Below, in pieces: positions 15,565 through 23,784 of a DNA stretch of 42,766 nt (position 1 is its first letter; each line of letters begins with the position of its first letter). Made by a program: the position numbers and the translations under genes. Source of the DNA: Clostridiales bacterium (lineage in GTDB: Bacteria; Bacillota; Clostridia; Oscillospirales; Oscillospiraceae); NCBI GenBank assembly GCA_004553495.1, contig SFLE01000014.1, forward strand, positions 1-42,766, written 5' to 3'. Under the pieces are notes generated by a model. The model searched no databases. It was not told where the DNA came from and was given only the letters and a program-made list of their open reading frames with translations.

Positions 15565-15597
15565 TCACCCCATTAACAAGCTATGTTCATGGGGTGA
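15565..15597 (-). promoter_or_regulatory. Hairpin containing the cwlD ribosome binding site
   Basis: TCACCCCAT at 15565-15573 and ATGGGGTGA at 15589-15597 form a perfect 9-bp stem. Read on the minus strand, the second arm contains the Shine-Dalgarno of cwlD (GTG at 15560) and is followed by TTTT. It could terminate the upstream aminotransferase transcript, mask the site, or both. Confidence 0.55.
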
Positions 15598-15645
15598 TCT
15601 TTATATCATTAAATATTAGATATAACTCCCGCCTGAGATATTATA

Positions 15646-16836
15646 TCATTCCGTAATGAACTTTTCAAGGCGGTCAAGCCCCTTCTCTATGTTCTCCATA
15701 GATGCGGCATAAGACCAACGCACAAAGTTCTTCATTCCGAAGCCGGAGCAAGGTACAACTGCAACAAGTGCTTTTTCAAGTAGCGCAACGGCAAAATCAT
15801 CGTCGTTCTCGATGAGCTTTCCGCCAAGAGTTTTGCCAACGAGCTTTTCAATGTTCATCATTACATAAAAGGCACCGTTGGGGGTTATGCAGCTCACGCC
15901 GGGGATCTCGTTTATGCGCTTAACGATGTAATCGCGGCGCTCAAGGAATGCCTTGCGCATTGCTTTGATGCCCTCCTGAGGACCGCTGAGGGCCTCTGCG
16001 GATGCCCACTGGCTGATAGTGGACGGCGCACCAGTCGAGTGGCTAAGGAAATTGGACATTATCTTTGCAAGTGTTTTATTTGCGGCACAATAGCCAACGC
16101 GCCAGCCGGTCATTGCATAGGACTTGGAAACACCGTTTATTAGCAGGGTGCGCTCCTTGACCTCTTCGCCGAGGCTTGCAATACTGGTAAATTCTATTCC
16201 ATCGTATATAAGCTGATAATATATCTCATCGGCCAGTATATACAGGTCGTGCTTTACGCAGACATCCGCGATGGCGCGCAGCTCATCGGCGGAATAGATC
16301 ATTCCGGTGGGGTTTGAGGGGTTATTGAGCATCAGGCACTTGGTTTTATCGGTTATTGCAGCTTCAAGCTGCTCTGCGGTTATTTTGAAGTCCTGATCTT
16401 CACCCGCTTCGACAATAATGGGAGTTCCGCCGACCATACGGACCATCTCATAATAGCTTACCCAAAACGGTGCGGGAATTATTATTTCGTCGCCGGGGTT
16501 TGTTATCGCCGCAAGTGCAATGTACACGCTGTGCTTTGCACCGCTTGCAACAACGATCTGAGTGTAGTCATACTCAACGCCGCAATCCTCTTTAAGTCTC
16601 TGCGCTATTGCCTTTCTGAGAGGAATTATGCCTGCGGCGGGGGTATACTTGGTCTTACCGTCGCAAATAGCCTTGATTCCTGCCATATTTATATTGTCGG
16701 GAGTGTTGAAATCCGGCTCGCCGGTGCCAAAGCCCACAACATCAAGTCCGTCCGCCTTCATCTGCTTTGCAAGGCTGTCAACCGCAAGCGTAGTCGAAGC
16801 CCGAACTGCCTCCGCAATTTTAGATACTGGTTTCAT
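15646..16836 (-). CDS. Class I pyridoxal-phosphate aminotransferase (aspartate-type)
   Basis: A 396-aa fold-type I aminotransferase, probably transferring the amino group between aspartate and 2-oxoglutarate. Motifs: GFGTGEPDFNTP (substrate loop), NNPSNPTG (cofactor contacts), DEIYYQLIYDG (Asp to the pyridine N), NGVSKSYAMTGWRVGY (Schiff-base lysine) and FVRWSYAASMENI (Arg binding the alpha-carboxylate). I chose ATG 16836 (MKPVSKIAE) because GGAGGTGA precedes it; a ten-residue longer version has no such site. It is the subgroup Ib type found in Firmicutes. Exact substrate not fixed. It stands first in the run leading to cwlD. Confidence 0.92.
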   Translation of the reverse strand: MKPVSKIAEAVRASTTLAVDSLAKQMKADGLDVVGFGTGEPDFNTPDNINMAGIKAICDGKTKYTPAAGIIPLRKAIAQRLKEDCGVEYDYTQIVVASGAKHSVYIALAAITNPGDEIIIPAPFWVSYYEMVRMVGGTPIIVEAGEDQDFKITAEQLEAAITDKTKCLMLNNPSNPTGMIYSADELRAIADVCVKHDLYILADEIYYQLIYDGIEFTSIASLGEEVKERTLLINGVSKSYAMTGWRVGYCAANKTLAKIMSNFLSHSTGAPSTISQWASAEALSGPQEGIKAMRKAFLERRDYIVKRINEIPGVSCITPNGAFYVMMNIEKLVGKTLGGKLIENDDDFAVALLEKALVAVVPCSGFGMKNFVRWSYAASMENIEKGLDRLEKFITE

Positions 16837-16955
16837 ATCGGTCACCTCCGTATATAATAAAAACATTATAACTGCTCATAAATGCTTTTTCAATAATTAA
16901 AATACATAAATAGTGTATTACTTTTAGCCTGTTTATGAGCATTTACATCACAAAA

Positions 16956-16984
16956 CAACGGGTGCAAGCAGCTTGCACCCGTTG
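16956..16984 (-). terminator. Terminator after spoIVA
   Basis: CAACGGGTGCAAGC at 16956-16969 and its perfect complement at 16971-16984 form a long stem (the practical loop is larger than the single unpaired A). TTTT follows on the minus strand. It lies 7 bp past the spoIVA stop. Confidence 0.85.
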
Positions 16985-16991
16985 TTAAATA

Positions 16992-18470
16992 TCACAGCAA
17001 TATACAGATCAGCGTTCCCCTGCCCTCGTTTACAATACGCTGCAGGGTCTCCTGAAGCTTTGCTTTCGTATTTCCCGGCAGGCCGTCCAGCCTTTCGGAG
17101 ATAGCGTTTTGCGCAATGTCATACAGCGGCTGCCCGAATATATTCGACTCCCAAAGTCTGCTCATATCGCCGTCAAAGCCCTGTAAAAGAAAGCTTATTA
17201 TCTCATCCGAAGCGTTGTCACCGCCTATCGACGGAGTTACGACCGTCTCAACGCCGGTTTTGAGCATATGGATAGCAGGAGCCCTAGCCTTAAGCTTTAC
17301 TGCATACTTTCCGCCCTGCTTTACAAGTTGCGGCTCTTCTATCTGCAGATCCTCCTGCCGAGGCATAACAACACCGTATCCGGTCTGGCGGACGGAAGCC
17401 AGCGCGTCCTTTACCTTGTCATATTCAAGCTTTATTTCGCTGAGCTCGCGCAGTATGCGAACAAGGTCGCCATCGTCCTGCACCTGTATTCCCGATTCGT
17501 CGCTTATCAGCTTGTAATACAAAAGCCGCGGCAGGTCTATTGCTATATTTATAACTCCACTGCCCATGTCGCTGCTTTCGATATATGCGGCATCGACCAT
17601 GTCAAGCTGGGTGATATTGCTCAGCATCCTTCCGATATCGTTAACGCACTCTACCCCATCGGACGAATCAACAATATGCTCAAACAGGCAGCTTTTCATT
17701 TCGTTTTCACAGTCTATCGCTCCGAACCACTCGGGTAAAGATATAGATAGCTGATACAGTGGAAACTGTCCAAGCACCTTTCGCATTATTTCCGCTATAT
17801 CCTTTTCGCTCAAGGTTTGGCAATTAACGCTCATACACGGAGCCGAATACTCCTCGGCAAGCTGCCTCTCAAGCGCTTTGGCGTACTCAGAGTCGGGATC
17901 TGTACTGTTTAGAAGTATAGCAAACGGCTTTCCTATCTCCTTGAGTTCGGTTATGACCCGTTTTTCCGGCTCTATATAGGCCTCGCGCTCAATATCGCAT
18001 ATGCTGCCATCGGTGGTTATGACGAGCCCGATGGTGGAGTGGTCGCATATTACCTTGCGCGTACCTGACTCCGCCGCCTGCGTCATAGTCACCTCATGAT
18101 CAAACCACGGAGTTGTAACAAGTCTCTCGCTGCCATCCTCAAATCTGCCGGACGCGCCCGGCACCATATATCCCACGCAGTCAACAAGCCTCACCATGCA
18201 GGCAGTATCGTCGCCAAGCGATATCTCAACGGCATCCTCCGGCACAAACTTCGGCTCAGCCGTCATTATCGTGCGCCCCGAGCCGCTTTGCGGCAACTCA
18301 TCGCGCGCTCTTTCCCTGGCATACTCATCATCAATATTCGGAATGACCAAGGTGTCCATGAAGCGCTTTATAAATGTTGATTTTCCGGTTCTTACCGGTC
18401 CTACAACGCCTATCATTATTGCGCCGTTGGTCCTCGCAGCAATATCTTTGTAAATATCAAGATTTGTCAT
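16992..18470 (-). CDS. spoIVA: Stage IV sporulation protein A (SpoIVA)
   Basis: An ATPase that polymerises on the outer forespore membrane as the basement layer of the spore coat. From ATG 18470 (MTNLDIYKDI) it has 492 aa, the same length I recall for the B. subtilis protein. Walker A is GPVRTGKST (TRAFAC-like GTPase fold that uses ATP), followed by TIMTAEPKFVPEDA (sensor threonine) and LVDCVGYMVPGA. The C-terminus has the short hydrophobic tail typical of the family. GGAGG stands before the start; an extension to 18491 is not supported. A sigma-E-type promoter lies just upstream, nested in a hairpin. Confidence 0.97.
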   Translation of the reverse strand: MTNLDIYKDIAARTNGAIMIGVVGPVRTGKSTFIKRFMDTLVIPNIDDEYARERARDELPQSGSGRTIMTAEPKFVPEDAVEISLGDDTACMVRLVDCVGYMVPGASGRFEDGSERLVTTPWFDHEVTMTQAAESGTRKVICDHSTIGLVITTDGSICDIEREAYIEPEKRVITELKEIGKPFAILLNSTDPDSEYAKALERQLAEEYSAPCMSVNCQTLSEKDIAEIMRKVLGQFPLYQLSISLPEWFGAIDCENEMKSCLFEHIVDSSDGVECVNDIGRMLSNITQLDMVDAAYIESSDMGSGVINIAIDLPRLLYYKLISDESGIQVQDDGDLVRILRELSEIKLEYDKVKDALASVRQTGYGVVMPRQEDLQIEEPQLVKQGGKYAVKLKARAPAIHMLKTGVETVVTPSIGGDNASDEIISFLLQGFDGDMSRLWESNIFGQPLYDIAQNAISERLDGLPGNTKAKLQETLQRIVNEGRGTLICILL

Positions 18471-18478
18471 ATAAAAAA

Positions 18479-18522
18479 CCTCCGCAGCCATCTCGTTTGT
18501 ACGAGTCTATGTGCCGCGGAGG
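18479..18522 (-). promoter_or_regulatory. Terminator-like hairpin overlapping the spoIVA ribosome binding site
   Basis: CCTCCGC at 18479-18485 pairs with GCGGAGG at 18516-18522, with an inner CTCGT/ACGAG stem. On the minus strand the second arm supplies the spoIVA Shine-Dalgarno and is followed by six T. Transcripts arriving from the Nif3-family gene would terminate here or have the site masked. Confidence 0.65.
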
Positions 18523-18532
18523 ACAAATATTA
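18504..18532 (-). promoter_or_regulatory. Predicted sigma-E promoter of spoIVA
   Basis: On the minus strand, TAATATT (18532-18526) matches the -35 KMATATT fully. After 14 nt, CATAGACT (18511-18504) matches CATACAHT at 6 of 8. The start would fall near 18497, inside the loop of the hairpin, so this transcript would lack the arm that masks the ribosome binding site. spoIVA is sigma-E dependent in B. subtilis. Confidence 0.65.
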
Positions 18533-18536
18533 CATT

Positions 18537-19331
18537 TCAAAAGAACTGAGCCGTCTGCCTGTGAAAAGTTGATATAATGAAGTCAACACCCGAGAAACTC
18601 GCACCGAGCTTCTCTGCGAGAACCGGTACAATGACATTTTCGGTGCAGAAATGGTCGGCATCTACAAGGTTTATACCAAGCTCCTTGGCGTCTAAAAAGC
18701 AATTGTACTTAACATCCGATGTAACATAGGTATCGCAACCGGCATTGACCGCATCCATAAGGCTTCCGCCTCCGGAGCCGCCCATAACGGCAAGCCGCTT
18801 TACGGGTCTGCCCGCATAATGATAGCGCAGTCCGTTTGCGCCAAGTGCTGATTTGCACAAAGAGAGAAATGCGTCAAAGTCCATCTCGACATCAAGCTTG
18901 CCGATGCGTCCGCATCCCACCGGCTTTCCATCGGCATCCGTTCCGCACGCTTCGAGATAGCCTTCTGAGCTTGCAGACAGCGCAGCCATAAGCGCATCAT
19001 TAACGCCACCCTCGGCAATATCGAGATTCGTATGCATGCATATCGCAGAGATACCGTTTTTTATAAGGGCAATTAGCTTTCTGCCCACGAGGTCGGAGGC
19101 GGTGACGCTTTTTATACCGCCAAATATTATCGGGTGGTGCGATACTATCAGTTGTGCCTTGCGGTCTATCGCCTCTTGTATCACCTCGTCGGTAATATCA
19201 AGCGCTACAAGGCAAGTGTCAACAGCCGCGCGCTCATCGCCGATCAGAAGTCCGACATTGTCAAAATCCATTTTCAACGACACCGGTGCAAGCCCGTTAA
19301 GGTAGTCATATATCTGTTTTACACTCGTCAT
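18537..19331 (-). CDS. Nif3-like dinuclear metal center protein (YqfO/YbgI family)
   Basis: A 264-aa member of the widely conserved NIF3 family, often labelled GTP cyclohydrolase I type 2; the true cellular role is unsettled. Metal-site motifs: IVSHHPIIFGG, CMHTNLDIAEGGVND, the mid-protein GGSGGGSLMDAV, and DADHFCTEN near the end. It lacks the roughly 100-residue PII-like insertion of some homologues. The start is ATG 19331 (MTSVKQIYDYL), supported by GGAGG; the frame continues upstream without one. It overlaps the trmK end by 26 bp, so the two are translationally linked, as in B. subtilis (yqfN-yqfO). Confidence 0.92.
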   Translation of the reverse strand: MTSVKQIYDYLNGLAPVSLKMDFDNVGLLIGDERAAVDTCLVALDITDEVIQEAIDRKAQLIVSHHPIIFGGIKSVTASDLVGRKLIALIKNGISAICMHTNLDIAEGGVNDALMAALSASSEGYLEACGTDADGKPVGCGRIGKLDVEMDFDAFLSLCKSALGANGLRYHYAGRPVKRLAVMGGSGGGSLMDAVNAGCDTYVTSDVKYNCFLDAKELGINLVDADHFCTENVIVPVLAEKLGASFSGVDFIISTFHRQTAQFF

Positions 19332-20025
19332 AATACCGTTCCTCCATTTCTCTGAGCTCGCGCGCCATACTAAGCAGCATATCCCGCCATGCGGCAAGTG
19401 ACTCGTCTCCCGAGCTGTTTATCCCTTTGGCTGCTGACTCAAAGCGTTTTATATGCTTATCTGTAAGCGGTAAAAAGTGCTCCGATGAGCTTATGTGCTC
19501 ATATTTTCCTATGTAGAGCTCACAGTCTTTATATTGAATGCTTTCACCCATGTGAGCGCATATAATCTGGCACAGCACTCCGTTATCCTCAACGAGAATA
19601 TCGTCAGTTATCTCAAAACCGTTATTTACAAGCCAATACCTGAGTATCTCCGGTTTTGTCACGGGATGCAGAATGAGACGGTAATCATTTCTCTCGCTCC
19701 ACTGCGGCAAGTCATACAGCCCCCTGTCAAGTATACCGGTTATTGTGTCCCCGCCCATGCCTGCAACAACGATAGTGTCTATACCTGAACCGTCGATACC
19801 GTCAAGCCCGTTGCAAAGGCAGAGCTCGACATTCTCGGTCTCGGTCTGCTCCAATGCCCTACGCGCTTTCTCGAGCGGGGCGACATTAATATCGCTCGCA
19901 ACTATGCGCCCTGTGTATCCGCTCTGCCGAAGCGTTATCGGAAGTATGCCGTGATCCGTGCCTACATCCGCTACCCCCACTCCCCGTTCGGCAAGTGTGG
20001 CAATAAGTTTTAGCCTGCTGCCCAT
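19306..20025 (-). CDS. trmK: tRNA (adenine-22-N1)-methyltransferase TrmK
   Basis: A 239-aa SAM-dependent class I methyltransferase that makes m1A22 in tRNA. Motif I is VADVGTDHGILP; SDINVAPLEKAR and ELCLCNGLDGI follow, then VVAGMGGDTI. The C-terminal region is predicted to be coiled coil (about 180-235, rich in Lys/Glu/Arg with EMEERYYDE). The start ATG 20025 (MGSRLKLIATLAERG) has GGAGAG. Partner gene order with the Nif3-family gene supports the call. Confidence 0.93.
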   Translation of the reverse strand: MGSRLKLIATLAERGVGVADVGTDHGILPITLRQSGYTGRIVASDINVAPLEKARRALEQTETENVELCLCNGLDGIDGSGIDTIVVAGMGGDTITGILDRGLYDLPQWSERNDYRLILHPVTKPEILRYWLVNNGFEITDDILVEDNGVLCQIICAHMGESIQYKDCELYIGKYEHISSSEHFLPLTDKHIKRFESAAKGINSSGDESLAAWRDMLLSMARELREMEERYYDECKTDI

Positions 20026-20043
20026 AAAAACTCTCCATATACG

Positions 20044-20072
20044 ACGAAAAGCCGGAAAAACCGGCTTTTCGT
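20044..20072 (-). terminator. Terminator between the DUF1858 gene and trmK
   Basis: A perfect 12-bp stem (ACGAAAAGCCGG at 20044-20055 with 20061-20072), a 5-nt loop, and TTTT inside the second arm. It ends 18 bp upstream of the trmK ATG, so it can also affect trmK. Confidence 0.65.
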
Positions 20073-20088
20073 TTAGCGTCATTCCTTA

Positions 20089-20307
20089 TTACAGCGCCAG
20101 CAGATATGCCTTGAGCTCAACGATGAACTCATCGGGGTCTACACCGTGCGCGGCGCAAGCCTGTTCGAGGCTCTCGGAGGTTGCAAGAGCGCAGCCGAGA
20201 CAATGCATTCCAAGGTCCTGGAACTTCGGCATTGCTTCGGGGAAACTCTCGAGGATCTCAGAAATAATGCTGTCTCTGCTAATGTCCATAATTTTCAGCA
20301 TTTCCAT
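20089..20307 (-). CDS. DUF1858 domain protein
   Basis: A 72-aa single-domain protein of the DUF1858/ScdA N-terminal-like family. The motif GMHCLGCALATSE carries the conserved cysteine pair that defines the family, preceded by a helix with FPEAMPKFQDL. The family is linked to redox or iron-nitrosyl chemistry, but the precise job is unknown. ATG 20307 (MEMLKIMD) is favoured by GGAGA upstream; a 5-residue longer start at 20322 is possible. Flanked by terminator-like hairpins on both sides, so probably monocistronic. Confidence 0.85.
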   Translation of the reverse strand: MEMLKIMDISRDSIISEILESFPEAMPKFQDLGMHCLGCALATSESLEQACAAHGVDPDEFIVELKAYLLAL

Positions 20308-20345
20308 TGTTCGTATCTCCAATCGTAAAGTTTATAAAAGAGAAC

Positions 20346-20366
20346 GGGGCGCCTTGAGGACGCCCC
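20346..20366 (-). terminator. Hairpin after the zinc-ribbon gene
   Basis: GGGGCG at 20346-20351 and CGCCCC at 20361-20366, 9-nt loop, followed on the minus strand by GTTCTCTTTTAT. Probable terminator. Confidence 0.6.
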
Positions 20367-20390
20367 ACTCTATTCCTGCGGTTTATTTCC

Positions 20391-20669
20391 TCAGGCTTCT
20401 TCCTTCATCTTTGCAAAGCACTCGCTGCAATATACAGGACGGTCGGACTTGGGCTCAAAGGGAACCTTTGCCTCGCCGCCGCAAGCTGCGCAAACTGCGG
20501 TGAAGAACTCACGGGGACCACGAGCGGCATTCTTGCGTGCATCGCGGCATGCCTTGCAGCGCTGGGGCTCATTCTGGAAGCCGCGCTCTGCATAGAACTC
20601 CTGCTCGCCTGCGGAGAACACGAACTCCTGACCACACTCTTTGCAAACTAAGGTCTTGTCTTCGTACAT
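20391..20669 (-). CDS. Double zinc-ribbon protein
   Basis: A 92-aa small cytosolic protein. Its first half is a probable zinc-ribbon of the zf-trcl type (CKECGQEFVFSAGEQEFY, then RCKACRDARK). The second half is another four-cysteine unit (CAACGGEAKVPFEP and YCSECFAKMKEE). All eight cysteines are present as four CxxC pairs. Such proteins are widespread and uncharacterised; nucleic-acid or protein binding is the likely role. The ribosome binding site AGAGGA lies before ATG 20669. Confidence 0.85.
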   Translation of the reverse strand: MYEDKTLVCKECGQEFVFSAGEQEFYAERGFQNEPQRCKACRDARKNAARGPREFFTAVCAACGGEAKVPFEPKSDRPVYCSECFAKMKEEA

Positions 20670-20715
20670 TGTAAATCCTCTCTTTTGAAAACTCGCCTGT
20701 CGGCTTTTATATGCG

Positions 20716-21345
20716 TCAGCTGTTTGCTGATTTCGCCTGATTAAGCATTTGCGCCGTTTTGCGCCTTATCCTTTGTATCGCGTTATCGACCGCTTTATCG
20801 CTTTTGCCGGTCGATCGGGCTATCTCTTTATAACTTAAACCGTCAAGATACAGCGCCAACACCGCTTTCTCAAACCTTGAAAGCGAGTCGACTAAGGACA
20901 AATATAACTGTTCTGTGTACTTTTTGTTCTCTCTTGCCAGAACCTGCTCTTCAGGAGATTTCTGAAAATAGTCAGCACATACCGATGCCGGGGTCTGGGA
21001 TTCATCCGAGAGTATTGACTCTAAAGGTACGCCATTGTTAAGCGGATCATGCTTTAAGCTGGAAGCTGTCCTTACCGCTGATCTGAGTCTGTTTCTGATG
21101 CACCATTCGGCAAATGTCCGGAACGACGCATTGTGCACCGGCTCATACTGCCTGATAGCGGACAGCAAGCCGAACATACCTTCCTGAATAAGATCTTCGC
21201 TTTCGCCGCCCGCGAGAAACAACGGTCGCGCACAGATCCTTACCAGACGCATATACCGCGAGACGAGCTCCTCCTCGGCGTATCTATCACCTTGGAGGGA
21301 AAGCCTCTGCAGTTCATTATCTTCCAAATCAGCGTATTTACTCAT
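20716..21345 (-). CDS. sigH: Sigma-70 family factor, SigH-like
   Basis: A 209-aa RNA polymerase sigma factor. Region 2 contains ESEDLIQEGMFGLLSAIRQY, the core-binding and -10-recognition segment, followed by SFRTFAEWCIRNRLRSAVR. Region 4 has LDGLSYKEIARSTGKSDKAV, the helix-turn-helix, and the terminal DNAIQRIRRK. The pattern IQEGMFGLL...SFRTFAE and the LNNGVPLES linker match SigH of Bacillus and Clostridium, the factor that starts sporulation. The ribosome binding site before ATG 21345 is poor, which is odd for a sigma factor with such a good promoter upstream. Assignment as SigH rather than a paralogue is likely but not certain. Confidence 0.8.
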   Translation of the reverse strand: MSKYADLEDNELQRLSLQGDRYAEEELVSRYMRLVRICARPLFLAGGESEDLIQEGMFGLLSAIRQYEPVHNASFRTFAEWCIRNRLRSAVRTASSLKHDPLNNGVPLESILSDESQTPASVCADYFQKSPEEQVLARENKKYTEQLYLSLVDSLSRFEKAVLALYLDGLSYKEIARSTGKSDKAVDNAIQRIRRKTAQMLNQAKSANS

Positions 21346-21379
21346 ACAAAACCACTGTTACTTCCACCAATACTATTAT

Positions 21380-21407
21380 AGTATATCTCATTTTTGTTGA
21401 AAGTCAA
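21380..21407 (-). promoter_or_regulatory. Sigma-A promoter of the SigH-like gene
   Basis: On the minus strand, TTGACT (21407-21402), a 16-nt spacer and TATACT (21385-21380). The start would lie about 28 bp before the ATG. Confidence 0.68.
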
Positions 21408-21454
21408 TAGAAACATGGCAGAAAATCTCTTGATATTCATACGAATATGAGTTT

Positions 21455-22498
21455 TTAGCAGTCTATTTCCTGCTGACCGAGCTGTTCGATGCCCAAATGC
21501 TCGTATGTTTTCCTCGTAACGCAGCGCCCGCGCGGTGTTCTGGTCAAAAAGCCCTGCTGCAGGAGGTATGGCTCGTAGACATCTTCGAGCGTCACGGAGT
21601 CCTCGTTTATAGTCGCCGCAAGCGTTTCAAGTCCCACGGGTCCGCCGTTATAAAACTCTATTATGCTTCTGAGCATACGCCTGTCAAGTGCGTCAAGTCC
21701 GCTTTTATCGACCTCAAGGCGTGAAAGCGCCATATCCGCAACACCTTTGGTGATAACGCCATCTGCCCTCACCTGTGCAAAGTCACGGACTCTGCGGAGC
21801 ATTCTGTTGGCTATTCTCGGAGTTCCTCTTGACCTTGAAGCTATCTCAACGGCACCTCCACGGTCAATATCTATACCGAGTATGTCGGCCGAGCGCTCAA
21901 CTATTCTGCGAAGCTCGTCGATCGTATACAGCTCGAGTCTGAGAGTAACGCCAAATCTGTCACGCAGCGGCGCGGTGAGCTGTCCGGAGCGGGTAGTCGC
22001 TCCGATAAGGGTAAATTTCGGCAGCTCAAGATGCAGTGAATTGGCAGACGGTCCCTTGCCGAGGATTATATCTATGGCATAGTCCTCCATTGCCGGATAG
22101 AGTATTTCCTCATAGGCTCGGTTAAGCCGGTGTATCTCATCAACGAACAGAATATCACCTTCGTTGAGATTCGTCAGCATGGCAACGAGGTCGCCGGGAC
22201 GCTCGATTGCGGGACCGGAGGTTATGCGCATATTAACGCCCATCTCATTTGCAATAACGGCGGCAAGGGTGGTTTTACCGAGTCCCGGAGGTCCATGCAG
22301 CAGGACATGGTCAAGCGGCTCATTGCGAAACCTTGCAGCGTCAATAAAAACGCTGAGATTATCCTTTGCTTTCTCCTGGCCAATATATTCGGTGAGGGTC
22401 TTCGGTCTCAGACTTCCCTCTCCTGCGTCCTCCGGAAGCACCGATGAGCTCGTAACTACCGGCGCATCTTCTAAACCATCGGAAAAATTAATGCTCAT
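21455..22498 (-). CDS. ruvB: Holliday junction branch migration helicase RuvB
   Basis: A 347-aa AAA+ motor that with RuvA drives branch migration of Holliday junctions. Walker A is GPPGLGKTT, Walker B is ILFVDEIHRLN, sensor 1 is LIGATTRSG, the arginine-finger region is APLRDRFG, and the C-terminal winged helix ends in FLTRTPRGRCVT. It begins RPKTLTEYIGQEK like all RuvB. GGAGG stands before ATG 22498. Last gene of ruvC-ruvA-ruvB. Confidence 0.98.
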   Translation of the reverse strand: MSINFSDGLEDAPVVTSSSVLPEDAGEGSLRPKTLTEYIGQEKAKDNLSVFIDAARFRNEPLDHVLLHGPPGLGKTTLAAVIANEMGVNMRITSGPAIERPGDLVAMLTNLNEGDILFVDEIHRLNRAYEEILYPAMEDYAIDIILGKGPSANSLHLELPKFTLIGATTRSGQLTAPLRDRFGVTLRLELYTIDELRRIVERSADILGIDIDRGGAVEIASRSRGTPRIANRMLRRVRDFAQVRADGVITKGVADMALSRLEVDKSGLDALDRRMLRSIIEFYNGGPVGLETLAATINEDSVTLEDVYEPYLLQQGFLTRTPRGRCVTRKTYEHLGIEQLGQQEIDC

Positions 22499-22510
22499 CT
22501 GCTACCTCCA

Positions 22511-23110
22511 TCATGCCAGATTTTTTAGAGCGACCTTGACTATCTGCTCCGTGCTCATGCCTGTGATATCAAGCTTTCTTATAACGGCATTTATCTCAGC
22601 CGCGCCATACCCGAGCACCATAAGCGCAGCGATCGCATCGTTTTTGTTTGTGCCAGTCTCGGCAGGCATCATTGCTGCAGCGGGTATTTCAACCGAAGTC
22701 TTGCCCATTTCCTTGGAAACCTTGTCCTTTAGTTCGAGTATCACCCTCTGAGCTATCTTCTTGCCGACACCCTGCGCAGCGGTTATAGCCTTATCATCGC
22801 CGTTCATTATCGCCAGTGCAAGACCTTCTGGCGTTGTTGCGCACAAAATCGCCTGAGCTGCCTTGGGTCCTATCCCCGATACGGTGAGAAGCATCTCGAA
22901 GCAGCGCTTCTCGCTCATCGTTGCAAATCCGAACAGCTCAAAACAGTCTTCCTTTACATACTCGGATATGTAAAGCTTTGCTTTCTCGTTTATTCTGAGA
23001 CTCGAGAGCGTGCTGGTGGTAGTATTTACAGCATACCCCACTCCTCCGCATTCTATCACCGCAAGATTTATATCAATGTCAGTCACTATTCCGTTTAAAT
23101 GGTAGAACAT
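22511..23110 (-). CDS. ruvA: Holliday junction DNA-binding protein RuvA
   Basis: A 199-aa tetrameric junction-binding protein. The OB-fold N-terminus reads MFYHLNGIVTDID and contains ELFGFATMSEKRCFEML. HhH motifs are VSGIGPKAAQAIL and AAQGVGKKIAQRVI. A flexible linker (about residues 140-155) joins the C-terminal domain III (ALMVLGYGAAEINAVI) that contacts RuvB. It overlaps the ruvC 3' end by 16 bp. Confidence 0.97.
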   Translation of the reverse strand: MFYHLNGIVTDIDINLAVIECGGVGYAVNTTTSTLSSLRINEKAKLYISEYVKEDCFELFGFATMSEKRCFEMLLTVSGIGPKAAQAILCATTPEGLALAIMNGDDKAITAAQGVGKKIAQRVILELKDKVSKEMGKTSVEIPAAAMMPAETGTNKNDAIAALMVLGYGAAEINAVIRKLDITGMSTEQIVKVALKNLA

Positions 23111-23610
23111 ATTCCTTCATTCTCCTTTCGACTGAGCAGCGAAGTCGAGCTCCTTGCATGGCATATTGCAAGAGCGACCGCGTCAGCCGCATCGTCCGGC
23201 TTTGGGGCAGACGGTAAGTTAAGTATCCTGCGCACCATATCAATGACCTGATTTTTTTCGGCTCTGCCATATCCTACGACTGCCTGCTTCACCTGAAGCG
23301 GCGTATACTCAAAAACCGCAACTCCGGCGCGGTATGCCGCCAACAGGATAACACCTCTGGCGTGTGCAACCGAAATTCCAGTCGTGATATTGGTGTTGAA
23401 AAACAGCTCCTCCACCGACATCACATCCGGAGAAAAAGTTGAGATGAGCTCATTCATATCGCAGAATATTCTATCAAGGCGGCTCGAAAGCGAGGTATGC
23501 GCCGGTGTGGAGATAACACCGCAGGTCACAAGCCGCATTTTAGTCTTATCGGTATCAACGACCGAAAAACCTACCGTGGCAAGTCCTGGGTCAATGCCCA
23601 AAATACGCAA
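23095..23610 (-). CDS. ruvC: Crossover junction endodeoxyribonuclease RuvC
   Basis: A roughly 171-aa resolvase that cuts Holliday junctions symmetrically. Acidic active-site residues lie in ILGIDPGLATVGF, SVEELFFNTN and KPDDAADAVALAICH. The usual start MRILGIDPG corresponds to TTG at 23610, with AGGA about ten bases before it. A GTG three codons upstream (23619) is an alternative start giving 174 aa. First gene of the ruv operon; no clear sigma-A promoter stands out upstream. Confidence 0.96.
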   Translation of the reverse strand: MRILGIDPGLATVGFSVVDTDKTKMRLVTCGVISTPAHTSLSSRLDRIFCDMNELISTFSPDVMSVEELFFNTNITTGISVAHARGVILLAAYRAGVAVFEYTPLQVKQAVVGYGRAEKNQVIDMVRRILNLPSAPKPDDAADAVALAICHARSSTSLLSRKENEGICSTI

Positions 23611-23726
23611 TCTGATCACATCCTATCGTTGTATTTTAACATAAAACAGCCTTTAACACAACAATAAACTGATCTATCGGCCTTTTCTCACGCTCAATAG
23701 AACTTTGTAAAATTTCATTAACAGCA

Positions 23727-23755
23727 TTGCTATATTTAGCCACTTATATTATACT
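23727..23755 (+). promoter_or_regulatory. Promoter of the ATP-grasp/LRR gene
   Basis: TTGCTA at 23727-23732, 17-nt spacer, TATACT at 23750-23755, ending 29 bp before the ATG. Confidence 0.55.
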
Positions 23756-23784
23756 GTCGCTGTAACCTTTTATCGGAGGACAAT

